The translations under genes were made by a program, and so were the position numbers. The notes under the pieces were generated by a model that saw only the letters and a list, made by a program, of their open reading frames with translations, made no database searches and was not told the origin of the DNA. A DNA stretch of 64,000 bases from Litsea cubeba (lineage: Eukaryota; Streptophyta; Magnoliopsida; Laurales; Lauraceae), in assembly GCA_012931725.1 (NCBI GenBank), contig WHSA01001215.1, forward strand, positions 1-64,000, written 5' to 3'. Positions 10,913 through 22,506 of the stretch are shown piece by piece. Every line of letters begins with the position of its first letter. Within the stretch, counting starts at the first letter, position 1.

Positions 10913-13259
10913 AATATTTTCGGAGGCTTCCAGCTCAACGAAATCTTCTAGGGCTTCAAGGGCATTTCTAGACCAAGGTTTTGTTCCTTTCCACAGGTCT
11001 TCTTGATCGGGAATTTTCCCAAGGCTTGCTATGAGATGATCGCAATCGCCTGTTGAAACCGGGCTGAAGTAGGCTACTTCTTTTGTAGATGAGTTTCTTT
11101 TGGGTCAGAAGACCACACGTCTGTGCCATCGGACAACTCCTCTTCATTGTCTGAGAAATCGTACCAATTGGATGAGCTTCCTGGATCTTTGTCAGGTGAC
11201 TCATCGAATAGATATCCAGGGAGATCGATGTCTTCATGGATTTGAGATGTTGAGGCTTGGTCAGTAAATTGACTTTTAAGCCTTTGTGTCAACTATCTCA
11301 GGGGAGTTTCGGGATCATACCCTAACCTGTGTGAAGACTTTTCTACAAGGCCGTAGAGTATCCAATCTTCCAGCTGGCTTTTGGTCAAGACGGGCCCCAA
11401 TGGCGTGAGAATACCGCGTCCTTCTCCCAAACCGACTGGGTTTTGAGCGTCATAGCACATTTTCTTCATAATAGCTTGTGCCACAGAACTATATAAGGAT
11501 AGTTGAGGCATACCTTCATTTTGGAAAGGTTCAAGCATGGAGTTTGATGAAGAAGCATCCGATCTATGGAAGAAGATCGGCTTTTCCTTTGTTGAAGTTG
11601 TTGGAACAACGAAGGAAGCTGACGTAGGATCTTCTATGTCAGAAGTTGTCTCCATTGGAGTAAGAGCAGGCTGAACTTGCTGAGTGTCACCTTGGCTTGA
11701 CGATGTGTCGTCTTCTGGCTCTGAATCTGAAACCTTGTATTGCATGATAGACACGAAAGAGACAACAAATTTGCCCCCAGGCTTTTGCTTTGCCTTTTTC
11801 ACTTTAGTTGTGATGACCAAAGACTTTGAAGGTTTGAGGGAGACAATGAAGGGAGTTTGAATGCTCTCTTCGGATTTACCGGATGGTTTGTTTTCTTCCG
11901 GTGATTGTTGAGGAGCCTTACCTTTATCTTTCTGGAGATTTTCGGCAAAGGGTGCTATGTGCTTCTCCTCTTCTTCTTTTTCACCTTCATACATTTGCGA
12001 GTCTGCGAAGTGGACTTCTTTACCTTTGAAGGGTTTTCTGTCCGCAAAGACTCGATGTATCATGCCGTCGTCGCCAACAAACTTAATGCATTGATGTAGA
12101 GTTGAAGGGACAACACCATTCTCGTGGATACAGGGGCGTTCGAGAAGATGTTGTAGCATGAAGGGGTTTTTATTGCATACACAGTGACCTCAGAGATAAG
12201 ATCACCAATCTGCAACTTGAACCTGATTTTGCCGACAGGCCTTTGAGTACTCCCATCGTATCCAAAGATAGATACAGATGTGTGGCTCAGTTTGCTGGGT
12301 GGGATGCCTAATTCTTCTAGGTTGAGTGCAGAACCTGGGTCGATCTGAACTCTGTGCATAGGCATTTCCTTGATGTACCCTGTGAAGTACAGGGGTCGGT
12401 TGTGCCTTGTTTCGCCAAGTAGGAGGTCGTCCTTTGTGAAGGCGATGGTTGCACTGGCTGCTTTTTTAACCGAGAGGCATTCAATGCATGATCCCTCAGT
12501 TTTCTTCTTTTCTCCCTTTGAGGAAGTTTCTGAGCTTTTGACCCGATAATCCATTTCAATTTGGAGGACTTGCGGGGCATGTTTGTCGATATCCTCATTG
12601 AGCTTTTATAATTCTGAAATGAGATTATCACGAGTGTGCGGAGACATCCGCAATAAATCTAGGATGTGCAGACGTGTAGGTATGTGCTTGAAGTATTCAA
12701 TCAAGTCATACTTGAAAGCCTCCTTAGGGCCTGCATGTTCATCATTGTTGCCACTAAGGGCGCTTACAACATCTTTTCCTGAAGGATTTACATATGTAAA
12801 GGAGGATTGGTTGCAATTTTTGTGGTAGTCCCGACCAAAGCGGGTGCCTCTACCAACTCCGAGAGCTTTTTGAGAAGGATCTTCCTTTGGAAGATTGTCT
12901 TCAAGATCAAGAGGCTGTCGTTTTTCATTTGCTAAGGATGTATCAGCAGCAGAGTTGCCATCCTCAGTGATTGTGTTGCACGGAGCATTTTTCGGGAACA
13001 AGTCCTGAACAGCATCCAGCAACCTTTCTTCTTCGTTGACCAATTCATCGTCCCAAGCATCAATAGCTGGGAATTCTTTAGTCAGGAAGGGTGTGAACTT
13101 TGAAGTCACAGTCTCAGGAGAAGAAACCTGATAGGTTGTCATCTCAATGAAAGTCACGTGAGATGAGGTGGCTCCAGAAGATACATTGCTAGGCGTCGCC
13201 AGAGTGTAAGTGATCTCATCAGACGATGCTTCAGAAGAGCTATAATCCCGAATTATCAC
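10913..13259 (-). pseudogene. Gag-pol linker and aspartic protease region of Tat element B
   Basis: Minus-strand open pieces at 13259-12606, 12554-12060, 12159-11293 and 11292-11074. The protease active-site segment is in 12554-12060 (HRVQIDPGSALNLEELGI, then SIFGYDGSTQRPVGKI). It is followed after a frameshift near 12150 by the Tat-typical ERPCIHENGVVPSTLHQC and an acidic, low-complexity linker. Stops interrupt at 12606 and 11293. The upstream part (YDLIEYFKHIPTRLHILDLL) resembles the conserved pre-protease segment of Ogre/Tat polyproteins. Confidence 0.8.
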
Positions 13260-13983
13260 ATTACAGGAAGCTCTGACAGAAGACGTTGCCTGATCGGAGT
13301 CAGACTCATCCTCGGATGTAAGAGGATCGTCTATCCAGCAATTTTCTCCATTTTCAGTAGTTAAGGGAGGATGTACCTGATGATCTTCATGGACTTCAGG
13401 CTCTGGATTGCGAGGAAGCTCGTTGACGCGGACTTGCTCTTGTTCTAGACGAGACGCTGCAAGATCCTTGCTTATTCTTCAAGATCAGGCATGGGAGCCA
13501 AATCTTCTTCTTCATAAACTCTTTGTGGCTCAACATAGTTGATTTCCACTGGAGAAATGATGGGTGCTGGGTCAACAGCATTTTCTTGTACAGCCTCTTG
13601 GTCTTCTTCATCAACAGACCAGGATCCTTGTGGCTCTAGGGGGTTATATCAGATTACTGGCATAAGATGAGCCTCAGGAACCCATTCTTCATTGGAGAGA
13701 TATTCTCCTGTTTCAAGGGACTCCACTCGTCGGTGTAGTTGGATTCGAATCCATCATCGGTGTCGCTGGACTTGTATCCATCAATGGAGAATCTAACTAC
13801 GGAATTGCAAGAGTATGATGCCCCCTGCGTGGCTTCTTTTTTAAATTGAGGTGGCATGAAATCACTGAGAGTGAATTTTCCTACCCCCTTTGAAGTCTCT
13901 GAAAGGGATGTTTTTATTGCCTCCAGTGAATCGGTAGAGGAAGCCTCTGCCTTTTCTTTGACTTCTTGTTTTGGCTGGGTCTT
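13260..13983 (-). pseudogene. Degenerate, acidic gag-protease spacer of Tat element B
   Basis: Short open fragments on the minus strand (13857-13654, 13614-13396) rich in S, D and E, out of frame with each other. They link gag to the protease region. No domain is recognised. Confidence 0.5.
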
Positions 13984-16559
13984 CTATTGCCATTTAAGCT
14001 TGAGGAGATGTTTCCTAGCCTGCCTTCGCTGTTGAGCTGTAGGCTTTATTTTTACGACCTCCCAATTTTCATCTTCCAGGAGATCGGGATGTACCCATAT
14101 GGGTTGTCCGTCTGGTGTCGGGTAAGGAACCGGTTCCTCGGACGCTTGGATTGTGTTTATCACCTTGAATGAAGTAGTGATCTTCTTATTCGGTGATTTT
14201 GATGTTTGTCCACATGTCACCATGTTGACGGAGGCAGACCCATAGTTTTTTTCAAAGGTGATGACTCCGTTTTTCCACATCTCGTTTATTTTCTCCCTCA
14301 CAACGAAGCATTGATTTAGAGGATGCGAGATCATCTGGTGGTATGGACAGTACTGAGGATCGTTGGTTTTGCCAACATCACCCGGTCTTTTGGGTTCAGG
14401 CAAGGTGATCTTGCCGTTTGCCACAAGAGCCCCGAAGATTTCATCAACATCTTCATCGAACGGGTATTTCTTTTCTACTCGCTCTTTGAAGGCATCAGAG
14501 AGTTCATGTCTCTTACCAGCAGCTTTGTTTTCAGCTTTCTTTAGTGGCTGAGGAGCTTACTTGCTCCGCACATTGAGGACCTCTTTTTTCTTTGGTTTTA
14601 TGGTTGCAATGGCGGTTGGCTCTTTTCTTGATGATTTCTGACTGTTGAGGTCTTTAATCATTGTTTTAGCTTCCATGGAAGCTTCTAGGAGTTCTCCCAG
14701 GTTTTTTGATTTGTTGCCGATGATCATGGAGCAGATTCTAGCTCTCATGTTGTTTCGGCATGTGTCGACTAGCGACGCTTGTGGCAATACATCAGAGCAT
14801 TTGTATGCCATTGCTTTCCACTTATGAATGAAGTCATATGTTGACTCATTCTCCCCCTGTTTTAGGCTGCACAACTGATCCATAATAGCGGGATGATCCT
14901 CACCTTTGAAGTGAGTTAGGAAGCGCGTCTCTAGCATGGCCCAATTTTGAATGGAGTCCTCCGACACAGTGGAGTACCAATCGAAGGCTATACCTTTTAG
15001 AGTACTTGCAAAGAGGCGGATCTTGAGTGCATCTTGATCCGCGATAGCCCCCGTCAGGATCTTGAAGTGGATGACGTGCTGTCTGACTGATCATTTCCCC
15101 GTATATGTTTGGAGAGTAGGATGCTTGAATTTTGTGGGGAACGGGACCGAGTCCATCCATAAGGGATGATTGATCCCATGCTCCTTGAGTATATCGTCTT
15201 CTTTTGCTTTGGCAAGGATGCTATCTACGTCCTTTTTGGTAAGGGCGCGTGACTGATTTTCTTCTCCATTTACCTCATCGTCTTGATAATTTGGGGGAGG
15301 TTCATTGTTCGCCTAATTTTGGAAGGCGAGGAGAAGGTTTTCCATCAGAGTTTCAATCCTCTGCTGGCCTTGTTCCAACTGCTGGATGCGTGTGAGCGCA
15401 TCATCTTGAGTTGGATTGCGGGGTGGTGGCTCAGAATTTGTAGCCAGGACGTTCATCCTTCGAGATCCGAACGAAGAAACTGTCCTGGTGACTGAGCTGG
15501 GGCTCATTTGATGAAGAGCTTGAGGAAGGATCACTCTGCCGTCCTTTGCTTGAAGGAGCAGGGGATTCTTCTGAATGTCTTTTTGTCCTGGAGACGCTGC
15601 GGGTCACCGGACGTCGGACATGGATTTTTATTGCTGACTTTTGGTGTCTTCTGGTCTTTCCAACCATATGGACGGCAACAACTTGGTTGGGTCTTTCTTT
15701 TTCGACCCATTTGGGAGAAACTTGATGTGTAGGGCTGGGTCCTTTGCTTCTCTAATCTCTTTTGTCGATATGACGTGCGGCGGCGTATGCGACGAGCAAT
15801 TTGAGCTTCGGTCAGCTCTGGCTGGGCTTTGACAATGAAGGATGTGCTCCCTTGAGCGCAGTAGCCGAGCCTGTCTTCTTTGTAGTTAGGCAAGGACAGG
15901 ATGCGAACCCGGTCATTCGCCTGTTGCAGCGAAGCTTTGAATTTTTCGAGTTCGGCCCCTGTAGATATGAAGGGTCGAACCGAGGGATTGTAGGCCTTAG
16001 CAGGTGCTTGCAGAGGCCTTGTGATGCATGACTTAATTTTGGGCTTGTAAGAACAAGCCGGCTTATGCTGGGTTGACTTGGGAGTCAGGTTGGAGATGGG
16101 TCTCTCCTCTTTCATGTAAGCAAGAGGGTAGAACTGGTTCTCCTTGAGTGGGGCCAGGTATGCTGGCTTGGTGGATGTTTGGGACCTTCTTTGTTTTGGT
16201 GAAGGTCTTGGGGACCAAGTCTTGGGATAGACCTGGTCGTTTGCGGGTCGAGGCTTCGTGGGGCTGCCACGGGCTTCAGGCCTTCTGGTGCTCGCCTTTG
16301 GTGTCACAGTAGTGACACGTTGAGAGGCGAGTTTCTGCTTCTTGGAAGGAGCAGTTTGTTCTTCGGGAAGTGGGAATGGTCCCAGCGTCCCAAAGCCAAT
16401 AGTCTGGGGAGTCGAGGTCGACCCGGAGTTCAGAGAGTTGCCGATGGAGTTGACGCTTCGGCAGCTGATGGGGCGCTTGTAGGTGCGCGTGGTTTGCTTC
16501 TGTTGAAACATAAGTTGGTGCTTGTTCTCGTCGAAGGTAATGGTTAGTGAAACCGCCAT
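13984..16559 (-). pseudogene. gag: gag of Tat element B, broken
   Basis: The start at 16559 (MAVSLTITFDENKHQLM) is chosen because fragment A keeps the same start; the longer frame upstream is not conserved. N-terminal part to about 15531; capsid core at 14967-14557 (EDSIQNWAMLETRFLTHFKG, KQGENESTYDFIHKWKAMAY); downstream segment 14424-13984 (CPYHQMISHPLNQCFVVREK). At least three frame changes (near 15500, 14960 and 14540) prevent a full product. Confidence 0.85.
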
Positions 16560-17489
16560 TATTAGTTTTCGAAAAGTTTCTGAAAGAAGACCACATCCAT
16601 TAGTAATCACAAGAATATAATGATCATAAATGGGAAGTTCTATGGTTTTGTCTTTTCAAATCGCTCGAGGGAGATGACCCAAGCAATATAAAGAAGGCAA
16701 AAAGCCATAAATGGTACAATTGTTCTGATCGCATGTATGGTAAGCCCAGAATGAGCATCCTAGTGACTGCTAGAAGCAATTGTGAACTTAAATTCGACTT
16801 ATCGAGAAGCAGAGCTTGCTCGAGGTAAGAAGAATATAAAGTTGGAGTTACAAATGTACCGATCGCGAATACAGTAGACCCTGAAAGGGCGTACTAGTAC
16901 CGCTAGACACAAATGTTTGGAGACCGCATCCATGAGATGAGATTCTCTATTTTGAAAGGTTAAGATTGGATTCATCAAGAGAGTAGATGGTATTCAGATC
17001 CAAATACTGTCTCAGCGATTTCCGCGAGCGCCAGTACTCAAAAGGAAAAGAACCACAATTTCTCGGATCTGAATCCAAAAATGACGAGTTTTTTTTTGAA
17101 AGGCCAATATCGGGTTCATCAAAGAGAGCAAAAGGCATTCCAATCTGAATACGGGCTCAGTGATTTCCGCGAGCGCTAGTGCTCAGAAAGGAGGAGAACA
17201 AAATTTCCCCAATCTAAACCCAAAATGACGGAAGTTTTTTTTTTGAAGTTAAAAAATTCTTTTTTTATTTTTTTTATTTATTTTTTAAGAGGTTTTTTTG
17301 AAAAAAAAATATTTTTTTTATTTTAAAATTTTATTTTAAAAAATTTTATTTTGAAAAAAAAAATTTATTTAAAAGACGAGAGAGTACACATAGGCCTCCT
17401 AACCCGGTCTTATAAAATCTCGATTGATAGAATTGCCATAGGTAAGGGTAGGATTACTTAATGAACCCGTTTGGAGGACCCTTGCCTTG
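14081..17489 (-). repeat. Right arm of large inverted repeat (matches 1-3392)
   Basis: The leader and gag of element B read on the minus strand match 1-3392 read on the plus strand. Homology starts at the window edge and ends sharply at 'cccgatct' (3392 and 14081). The arms are about 3.4 kb each and are separated by 10.7 kb. They carry many substitutions and small indels, so this is an old or divergent pair, not a recent duplication. Confidence 0.85.
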
Positions 17490-18110
17490 AACAGTCAAGA
17501 TGTCTCCACACTCTGGACAAGGCTTTTCTTGAATCAACCGTGATCAAAGAACGCAGTAGGTTTAACCTTAGTGGTCTATGTCTTTTTTTTTGTTTTTCAG
17601 ATCTCCAATAGACTCATCGAAGAGAAACAATGGCCCAATCCCTGATCCGAACACGGTCTCCGCGATTTCCGCGAGCGCCAGTGCCCAGAAGGGTGAGGAT
17701 CAAAGTTTCTCAATTTTGAATCCAAAATGAGAAATCTAATTTTTTTTATTTTTTATATTTTTTGATTTTTTTTTATTTTTTGAAAAGAGAGAGTGGAAAT
17801 AAATTCAAAGAATTAGAAATTTCCAAAAAATCTCATCTCATTTTTTTTATATGCGGAATCCAACATAGGCCACCAATTAGAAAGTAGCCAAAGAATCAAG
17901 AAAAGAAGTATAAGCATAGAGCAATAGATATGATATGCAAATATTTCATTTCTAGCATCGTGTTCTCAAATGAACGAGTCCCACCGGGTGATGCCAGCTT
18001 GATGGAACAGCGCATTATACCCGGTTCTACCGAGGTCGGCGGACGTGGGAGTCCGTTGGGTACGACCCTTTCGTAACCGGGGGCAGAGGCGTGCATCAAC
18101 ATTTTTTTAT
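16560..18110 (-). other. 5' leader of Tat element B with three repeat units
   Basis: Non-coding. Three copies of a roughly 115-bp unit (about 16965-17065, 17090-17230 and 17600-17725) share the core GATTTCCGCGAGCGCYAGTG. A long A/T-only stretch lies at 17240-17370. At 17960-18010 the minus strand reads TGGCATCACCCGGTGGGAC, similar to the sequence just after the LTR in many Tat elements, so the primer site is probably near here; another TGGCACACCC is at about 18121. The exact LTR end is unresolved. Confidence 0.6.
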
Positions 18111-18654
18111 GTGGGTGTGCCAGAGTTTCTATTCTACTTGGAATTACAAGTGGTGATCCAGAGATCGACCTTCGTAAGTAAAAAGGAAATCAACTTCTTT
18201 CAAGTTTTCCATTGCACATATATTTAAGAAAAGGGACATTTTCTTAATTTACCGTGAAAGGCGATTTTTTTGGCATTTATAGCTGATTTTTTGATTTATT
18301 GCCGATTTTGGCGTTTATAGCCGATTTATAATTCTTATCAATAATGAAATACAAGAGTTGTGATTTTTGTCTCTTTTAGAAAAATACAAACTACAATGAA
18401 AAGCAAGAAAATGAGGATCTAACTTCTCAGGAGATTGTGGGGGACTCGTTTAGATTGACGGTCGCAAGCCATATGTGGACTTCGCCATCATCTATGCAGA
18501 TGAGAACAGAGGATGCTATTGATTCGCTTGGCTTGGCTATAACCTCAGGTTTTTAGAGGACTAAGACCAAAAGGAGGTCCTATGTCCAATAAAAAAGGTA
18601 GACGGGCTGAAAAGCCACGTCTAAGCCATTGGAGGCAGAAGGAGAAGGCAAAGA

Positions 18655-18679
18655 CCTTGGGGGGGGGTACCCCCCAAGG
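18655..18679. repeat. G-run/C-run palindrome around GGTACC
   Basis: CCTTGG plus a run of G, then TACC plus a run of C and CCAAGG: a near-perfect inverted repeat about 150 bp downstream of the predicted start in the LTR transcript. It could form a very stable hairpin or, on the G strand, a quadruplex. Confidence 0.8.
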
Positions 18680-18837
18680 GACTTTTGTCACCTTGTAGCG
18701 GTGGTCGGTGTAGAACTTCCGCAGAGTTTTCTCTCTTTCTTTCTCTTAGATTTCTGATGCCTTTTTTTATCTGAATTTCCGGATTTTCTGTAGTCTGTCA
18801 TGCTGTTTTTACCGCCCTTTCTTCTTGGAGTGCTCTC

Positions 18838-18847
18838 CTATTTATAG
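18838..18847 (-). promoter_or_regulatory. TATA box of Tat LTR
   Basis: CTATAAATAG on the minus strand. Transcription would start about 25-30 bp downstream (about 18810) and run through the leader and gag. Confidence 0.65.
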
Positions 18848-19725
18848 GCTTTTTGGTAGCCATTTAGGAGGGTTTATGGGCTTTTATTGTCATTAAGCCG
18901 CATAATGGGAGGAGTTAAAGGATTTAATTCCTTTATTTTGTAACTCCTTTTTCTTGGCTTCTGATTGGCCGGAGGATATTGATGGCATTTAATCGCCTTT
19001 AATCGCCATGATGGGAGGAGTTTCATGGGTTGAATGCCATGAATCAATTGACTTGTAACTCCCGGATGCTTGCTTCTGATTGGGCCGTCCAAAGAAATGG
19101 ATTAATGACTGCAATAAAGCTAGTCAATTAATCACATTAAGTGGTTTCCGAGCAGTTGAAGAGTCGTGGGCCGTGCCGCGTCTTTTGGGATTCTTTTGGC
19201 GATGATCACCGATGGATCTTCACGTAGATCGACATTGGATGACCACGTAACTTCAGGTATTGGTTGCCAACAGCGGGTCGGTGACATCTGTCCTGTCGAT
19301 TTCTCGATCGGTCGGGTAGAAAGCACACTTTTTTGGTTGACCGGTTGGCGATCAAAGTTGATTTCGATACTCTTGATGATTGACCCGTGATTTTGACGGA
19401 TGTCAGATGATTTAGTATCTCAAAAGTATGAATTTTGGAAAATACCAGAAGTCGGACGCTTCGAATCGCGAAAAAAATGGCAAAAATCGGAGTTTCCATG
19501 GCCCACCTGGCGATCCCGGGCTGGAGGGGTTTTCCCCCTTTTTGTCCCGTTTTACGTCCGTTTTTGCTGTTTTTTTATTCTTTTTTCTTCTGCATTTGTC
19601 CTTGACATTTTTTTATCATTTATTGGCCTGATTTCCCTGTAGAAAACCTGATGAGAATCCTTGCATTTTGGTTTGCAAAGTTTCCAATTTTTAGAGATGC
19701 CGATTTTCCGTCAGAAGCTGAAACT

Positions 19726-20355
19726 GGGTCAAACGATGTTGGAATGACCTGAAATTTGGGGTGAAGCCCCCCTGAGCAAAAAATAAGACCAATCATATGC
19801 TTTTTTTTGAGTTTTGAAGCCGTTTGGGGTTTATTACTAGTAGACTTGTTTTTGTCGCGATGAAGATGTCGCGGCTTGATGTGCGGTCAACCGATGTCCG
19901 ATTGACTTGAAATTTGACAGGGAACCTATTGGAGTCATTTTAAGATGATCCACAGGCTCTGTCTTGGAAACCATGGTCCCGGGGAGCTTCGCCGCCGATA
20001 GGCCTGATTTGGCTTCCGAGCGTCGAAGTATGGTCAAATGTTGTCGAAATAACCTGAAATTTGACGTGTAGCCCTTTGTAAGCATTTTGAAGCTGTCCAG
20101 AGGTTGTCGCCGCCGAGAGGCTTGATTTAGCTGTTCGAGGGTTGATGTAGGGTCAAACATTGTCGGTTTGACTCAGAACTTGACGTGGAGCCTTTTGGAT
20201 GTATTTTGAGACCATCCATAGGCTCTAATCGAAGATTTGGCGTCTCCGATGCTGTCGCCACCGGGAGCTCCTTTTCAGCTGTCGGAGAAGCGAAGTTAGG
20301 CCAAATGATTTTGAAATGGCCCGAAACTTCTTGTGTACTCCTCTTTTGGCTGTCT
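19726..20355 (-). repeat. Degenerate tandem repeat in U3 of Tat LTR (five units)
   Basis: Five units of 120-160 bp begin near 19726, 19885, 20032, 20151 and 20299. Each has a version of GGTCAAAYGATGTYGRAATG followed by CCTGAAATTTGACG on the plus strand. Such repeats upstream of an LTR promoter are often enhancer-like; that role is inferred. Confidence 0.7.
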
Positions 20356-20490
20356 TGAAGGATCTTGCAATTTTTTTTATTCTGACAAGATTTGATTTTT
20401 TGGAAGTTGCATTGCCTATTTATGGCAGGTTGCGACTTCATGCAGTTTTCTGGCTCTTGAATAAGCAAAGTGACATTTTTGGTGTCAACA

Positions 20491-20505
20491 GTCTTCAGTG
20501 AAGCT
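20491..20505 (+). pseudogene. 15-bp stub of PMD copy 2, left of element C
   Basis: 'gtcttcagtgaagct' equals the copy 1 sequence at 3656-3670 and continues, after element C, at 42113. The last five bases (AAGCT, 20501-20505) are the target-site duplication of C. Confidence 0.85.
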
Positions 20506-21554
20506 TGAAAGACCAAGATCGAATCCTAGAGAGGGGGGTGAATAGGATGCTATTAAAAATTTAGGCCACTTATGAACATTTTGATTTTTAGTTGACTTAT
20601 GCTTTGATGATAGTAAGCTAGCTTGATAAGAGAGAGAGTTTCTAAGTTAACCATACAAATTCAAAAGACAACTACAACCTTTAATCAAGCTCATACCCAA
20701 TCATAAGACCAACAATCATAACAAGGAAGGTAAACACAAATCACCATAACATAATCAAATATAGTGGTTCGGCCAAGTTGCCTACATCCACTCCCGGTCA
20801 CCTTACCGGATTTCACTATTCAATTCAAGGTTTAGGATCACCTCAAACCTTACAACCTCATCACTATGCTTTTCAAGGCTAAGCATGAACCTTTACAACA
20901 TAATATATGCTTTTCAAGGCTAAGCACCAACCCTTACACCATTGATTTTTCTCTTAAGTGATATGCCTATTTATGCATTGATAAGAGAACAAATTAAACA
21001 CTGTGGTTTGCCTCTAGATAGGCTGAATGGACAATGATAACATTCTACCAGACGCATGCATATGAATGATAATGTTTATAACTAATGCATGGACTAGAAA
21101 GCACTCCTTTTCTTTAAAAAGATGTAACTTCAAATAATGCAAGGGATGATAATCATATGCAAGAGAAGGAGTTGAATTACTCAACACATGGTTTGTCAAG
21201 AGATCAAACTTGAAATAATAGATTTGAAAGTTAATGTTCAAAAAACACATGTGAATGAAAAGATATATGTTGATTTCATAATGCTAAAGGTTTTCAAAGA
21301 TCAAGGCATGTTATGAAAAGAACCAATATCTTTAGAAGAGGACTAACAATTTGATCATGCTTAAAAGAAAACAAAGATGAAAGATCTAAGCATGAAATAG
21401 AGATAGAGATTTAGAAAGCACACCCATTTTAAAGATCAAAGATTGGAAAGTTGAAATGCTTCCATAATCCCTTTTGAAAAACTCTTGAAAAGTTCCTCTC
21501 CTTTTGGCTCTAAAGTTCTCAAAAAAATTTAGCAACTTTCCCCAAAGAGAAAGT

Positions 21555-21574
21555 CACTTTTTATAGAAAAAGTG
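21555..21574 (-). promoter_or_regulatory. TATA box embedded in a perfect palindrome (C LTR)
   Basis: CACTTTTTATAGAAAAAGTG: the minus strand reads CTATAAAAAG inside an inverted repeat with 8-bp arms. An identical copy is at 41539-41558 in the other LTR. Confidence 0.65.
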
Positions 21575-21609
21575 TTCCCAACGGATAGCTATTGGCTAGC
21601 CGACAACAT

Positions 21610-21960
21610 GGTGTCGGTCAACCGATAGCCTAACGGTCACAAGCCAACGGCTATAAATTTGAAAAAATTGCTGACCAAGAAACACTTGACGGTTTGAAAT
21701 ACAACATCGGTCTACCCACACGGAACCGACACAGGAACCGATAGCACAAATATGTTGAAAAAATCACTGTCTGTTTTTGGAACCGACAAGCTCTCGGTCT
21801 TACAATTCATGCGCTGTCGGTTGACCGATAGGAACCGAGGAGCTGACCGACAGAGAAGATTTGAAAATGAAGCTCTCTGGAAAAGGAACCGATGGAGCCA
21901 ACGGTTGGACTCGGTTCTTGTATCGGCTGACCGATAAGAGCCGACAGTCTGACCGACAGA
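21610..21960. repeat. Cluster of TCGGTCAACCGA-like motifs in C LTR
   Basis: Inverted motifs such as GTCGGTCAACCGATAGCC (21612), CTGTCGGTTGACCGATAGG (21814), GCTGACCGATAAG and CTGACCGACAG occur upstream of the TATA box in element sense. The last two are about 22 bp apart. The cluster is repeated at about 41595-41945. Confidence 0.75.
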
Positions 21961-22128
21961 CTATTCAATCAGAAAACCCGAAGTTCTGAGGGTTTTTCAA
22001 ATAAAAACAAAGTTTATGAAAGAAAGATATGCAAGTGGATCCTAAGAAAGAGAACATGAATGAGAGAGAGGTCAAGATGAGACAATGAATGCATCCAATC
22101 AAATTGCAACAGAATAAACACTCTAACA

Positions 22129-22506
22129 ATCTCCCCCTTTGCAATTTGATGGCAACTTCTAAGCTTGACACACTCTCATACACCACGAACTAAAACACCA
22201 ACTTCTTTGGACATTTAAGGAGCTTTGGATGCTTTGGGACTTTGGATATTCTGGAGCTTTGGATTTTCCTTGCGAGAGCAACTTAGACAAAGCTTCTCCC
22301 CCTCAATTTGATAGACCTTGATTCTACTCCCCCTCAAATTGAGACCACTTAAATATCATTCTTAAATATCATTCTCTCCCCCTTTGACATCTAATTGCAA
22401 AGGATCTCGCCCATCTACAATAAGACACAAACCTTGTCAGTAGCACCTGTTTATAAGAGATGTAATACACAGAAAATGCAATAACAGGTGATTAGACAAC
22501 AAGATT
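22129..22506 (-). other. 3' untranslated region and polypurine tracts of element C
   Basis: Directly inside the LTR the minus strand reads AAAGGGGGAGATT (22129-22141), the primer for second-strand synthesis. Three further AGGGGGAG copies are near 22296, 22327 and 22376. No coding sequence. Confidence 0.8.

Larger units (their letters stand above)
3393..20490 (-). mobile_element. Tat-lineage Ty3/gypsy element B (left end truncated)
   Basis: Read on the minus strand, the order is 5' LTR (about 18.1-20.49 kb), leader, gag, protease, RT, RNase H, second RNase H, integrase, repeat-rich 3' region, and an opposite-strand PMD ORF. The dual RNase H, the ERPCIHENGVVPSTLHQC motif after the protease, the repeat-filled 3' UTR and the antisense ORF are all Tat features. 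The LTR begins TGTTGACACC (minus strand, at 20490). The 3' LTR is absent: the sequence breaks at 3393 into inverted gag. Whether 3393-5990 belongs to B is inferred from layout. Confidence 0.75.
18120..20490 (-). repeat. 5' LTR of Tat element B (inner end approximate)
   Basis: Starts TGTTGACACC on the minus strand at 20490, a typical Tat LTR start. It contains a U3 with five related units, a TATA box (18838-18847), and a transcript-end-like region rich in TTGTATTTCATTATTGATAA (about 18335-18360). The inner end is somewhere in 17.9-18.3 kb. Right after 20490 the flank is PMD copy 2, so B inserted into that gene; the expected duplicate of GTCTT on the other side has been lost. Confidence 0.7.
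20506..22128 (-). repeat. 3' LTR of copia element C
   Basis: 1623 bp. On the minus strand it runs TGTTAGAGTGTTTATTCTG ... TTTCA. It holds the TATA palindrome and a cluster of CGGTYRACCGA-like inverted motifs. The other copy is 33043-33356 plus 40799-42112. Confidence 0.92.
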
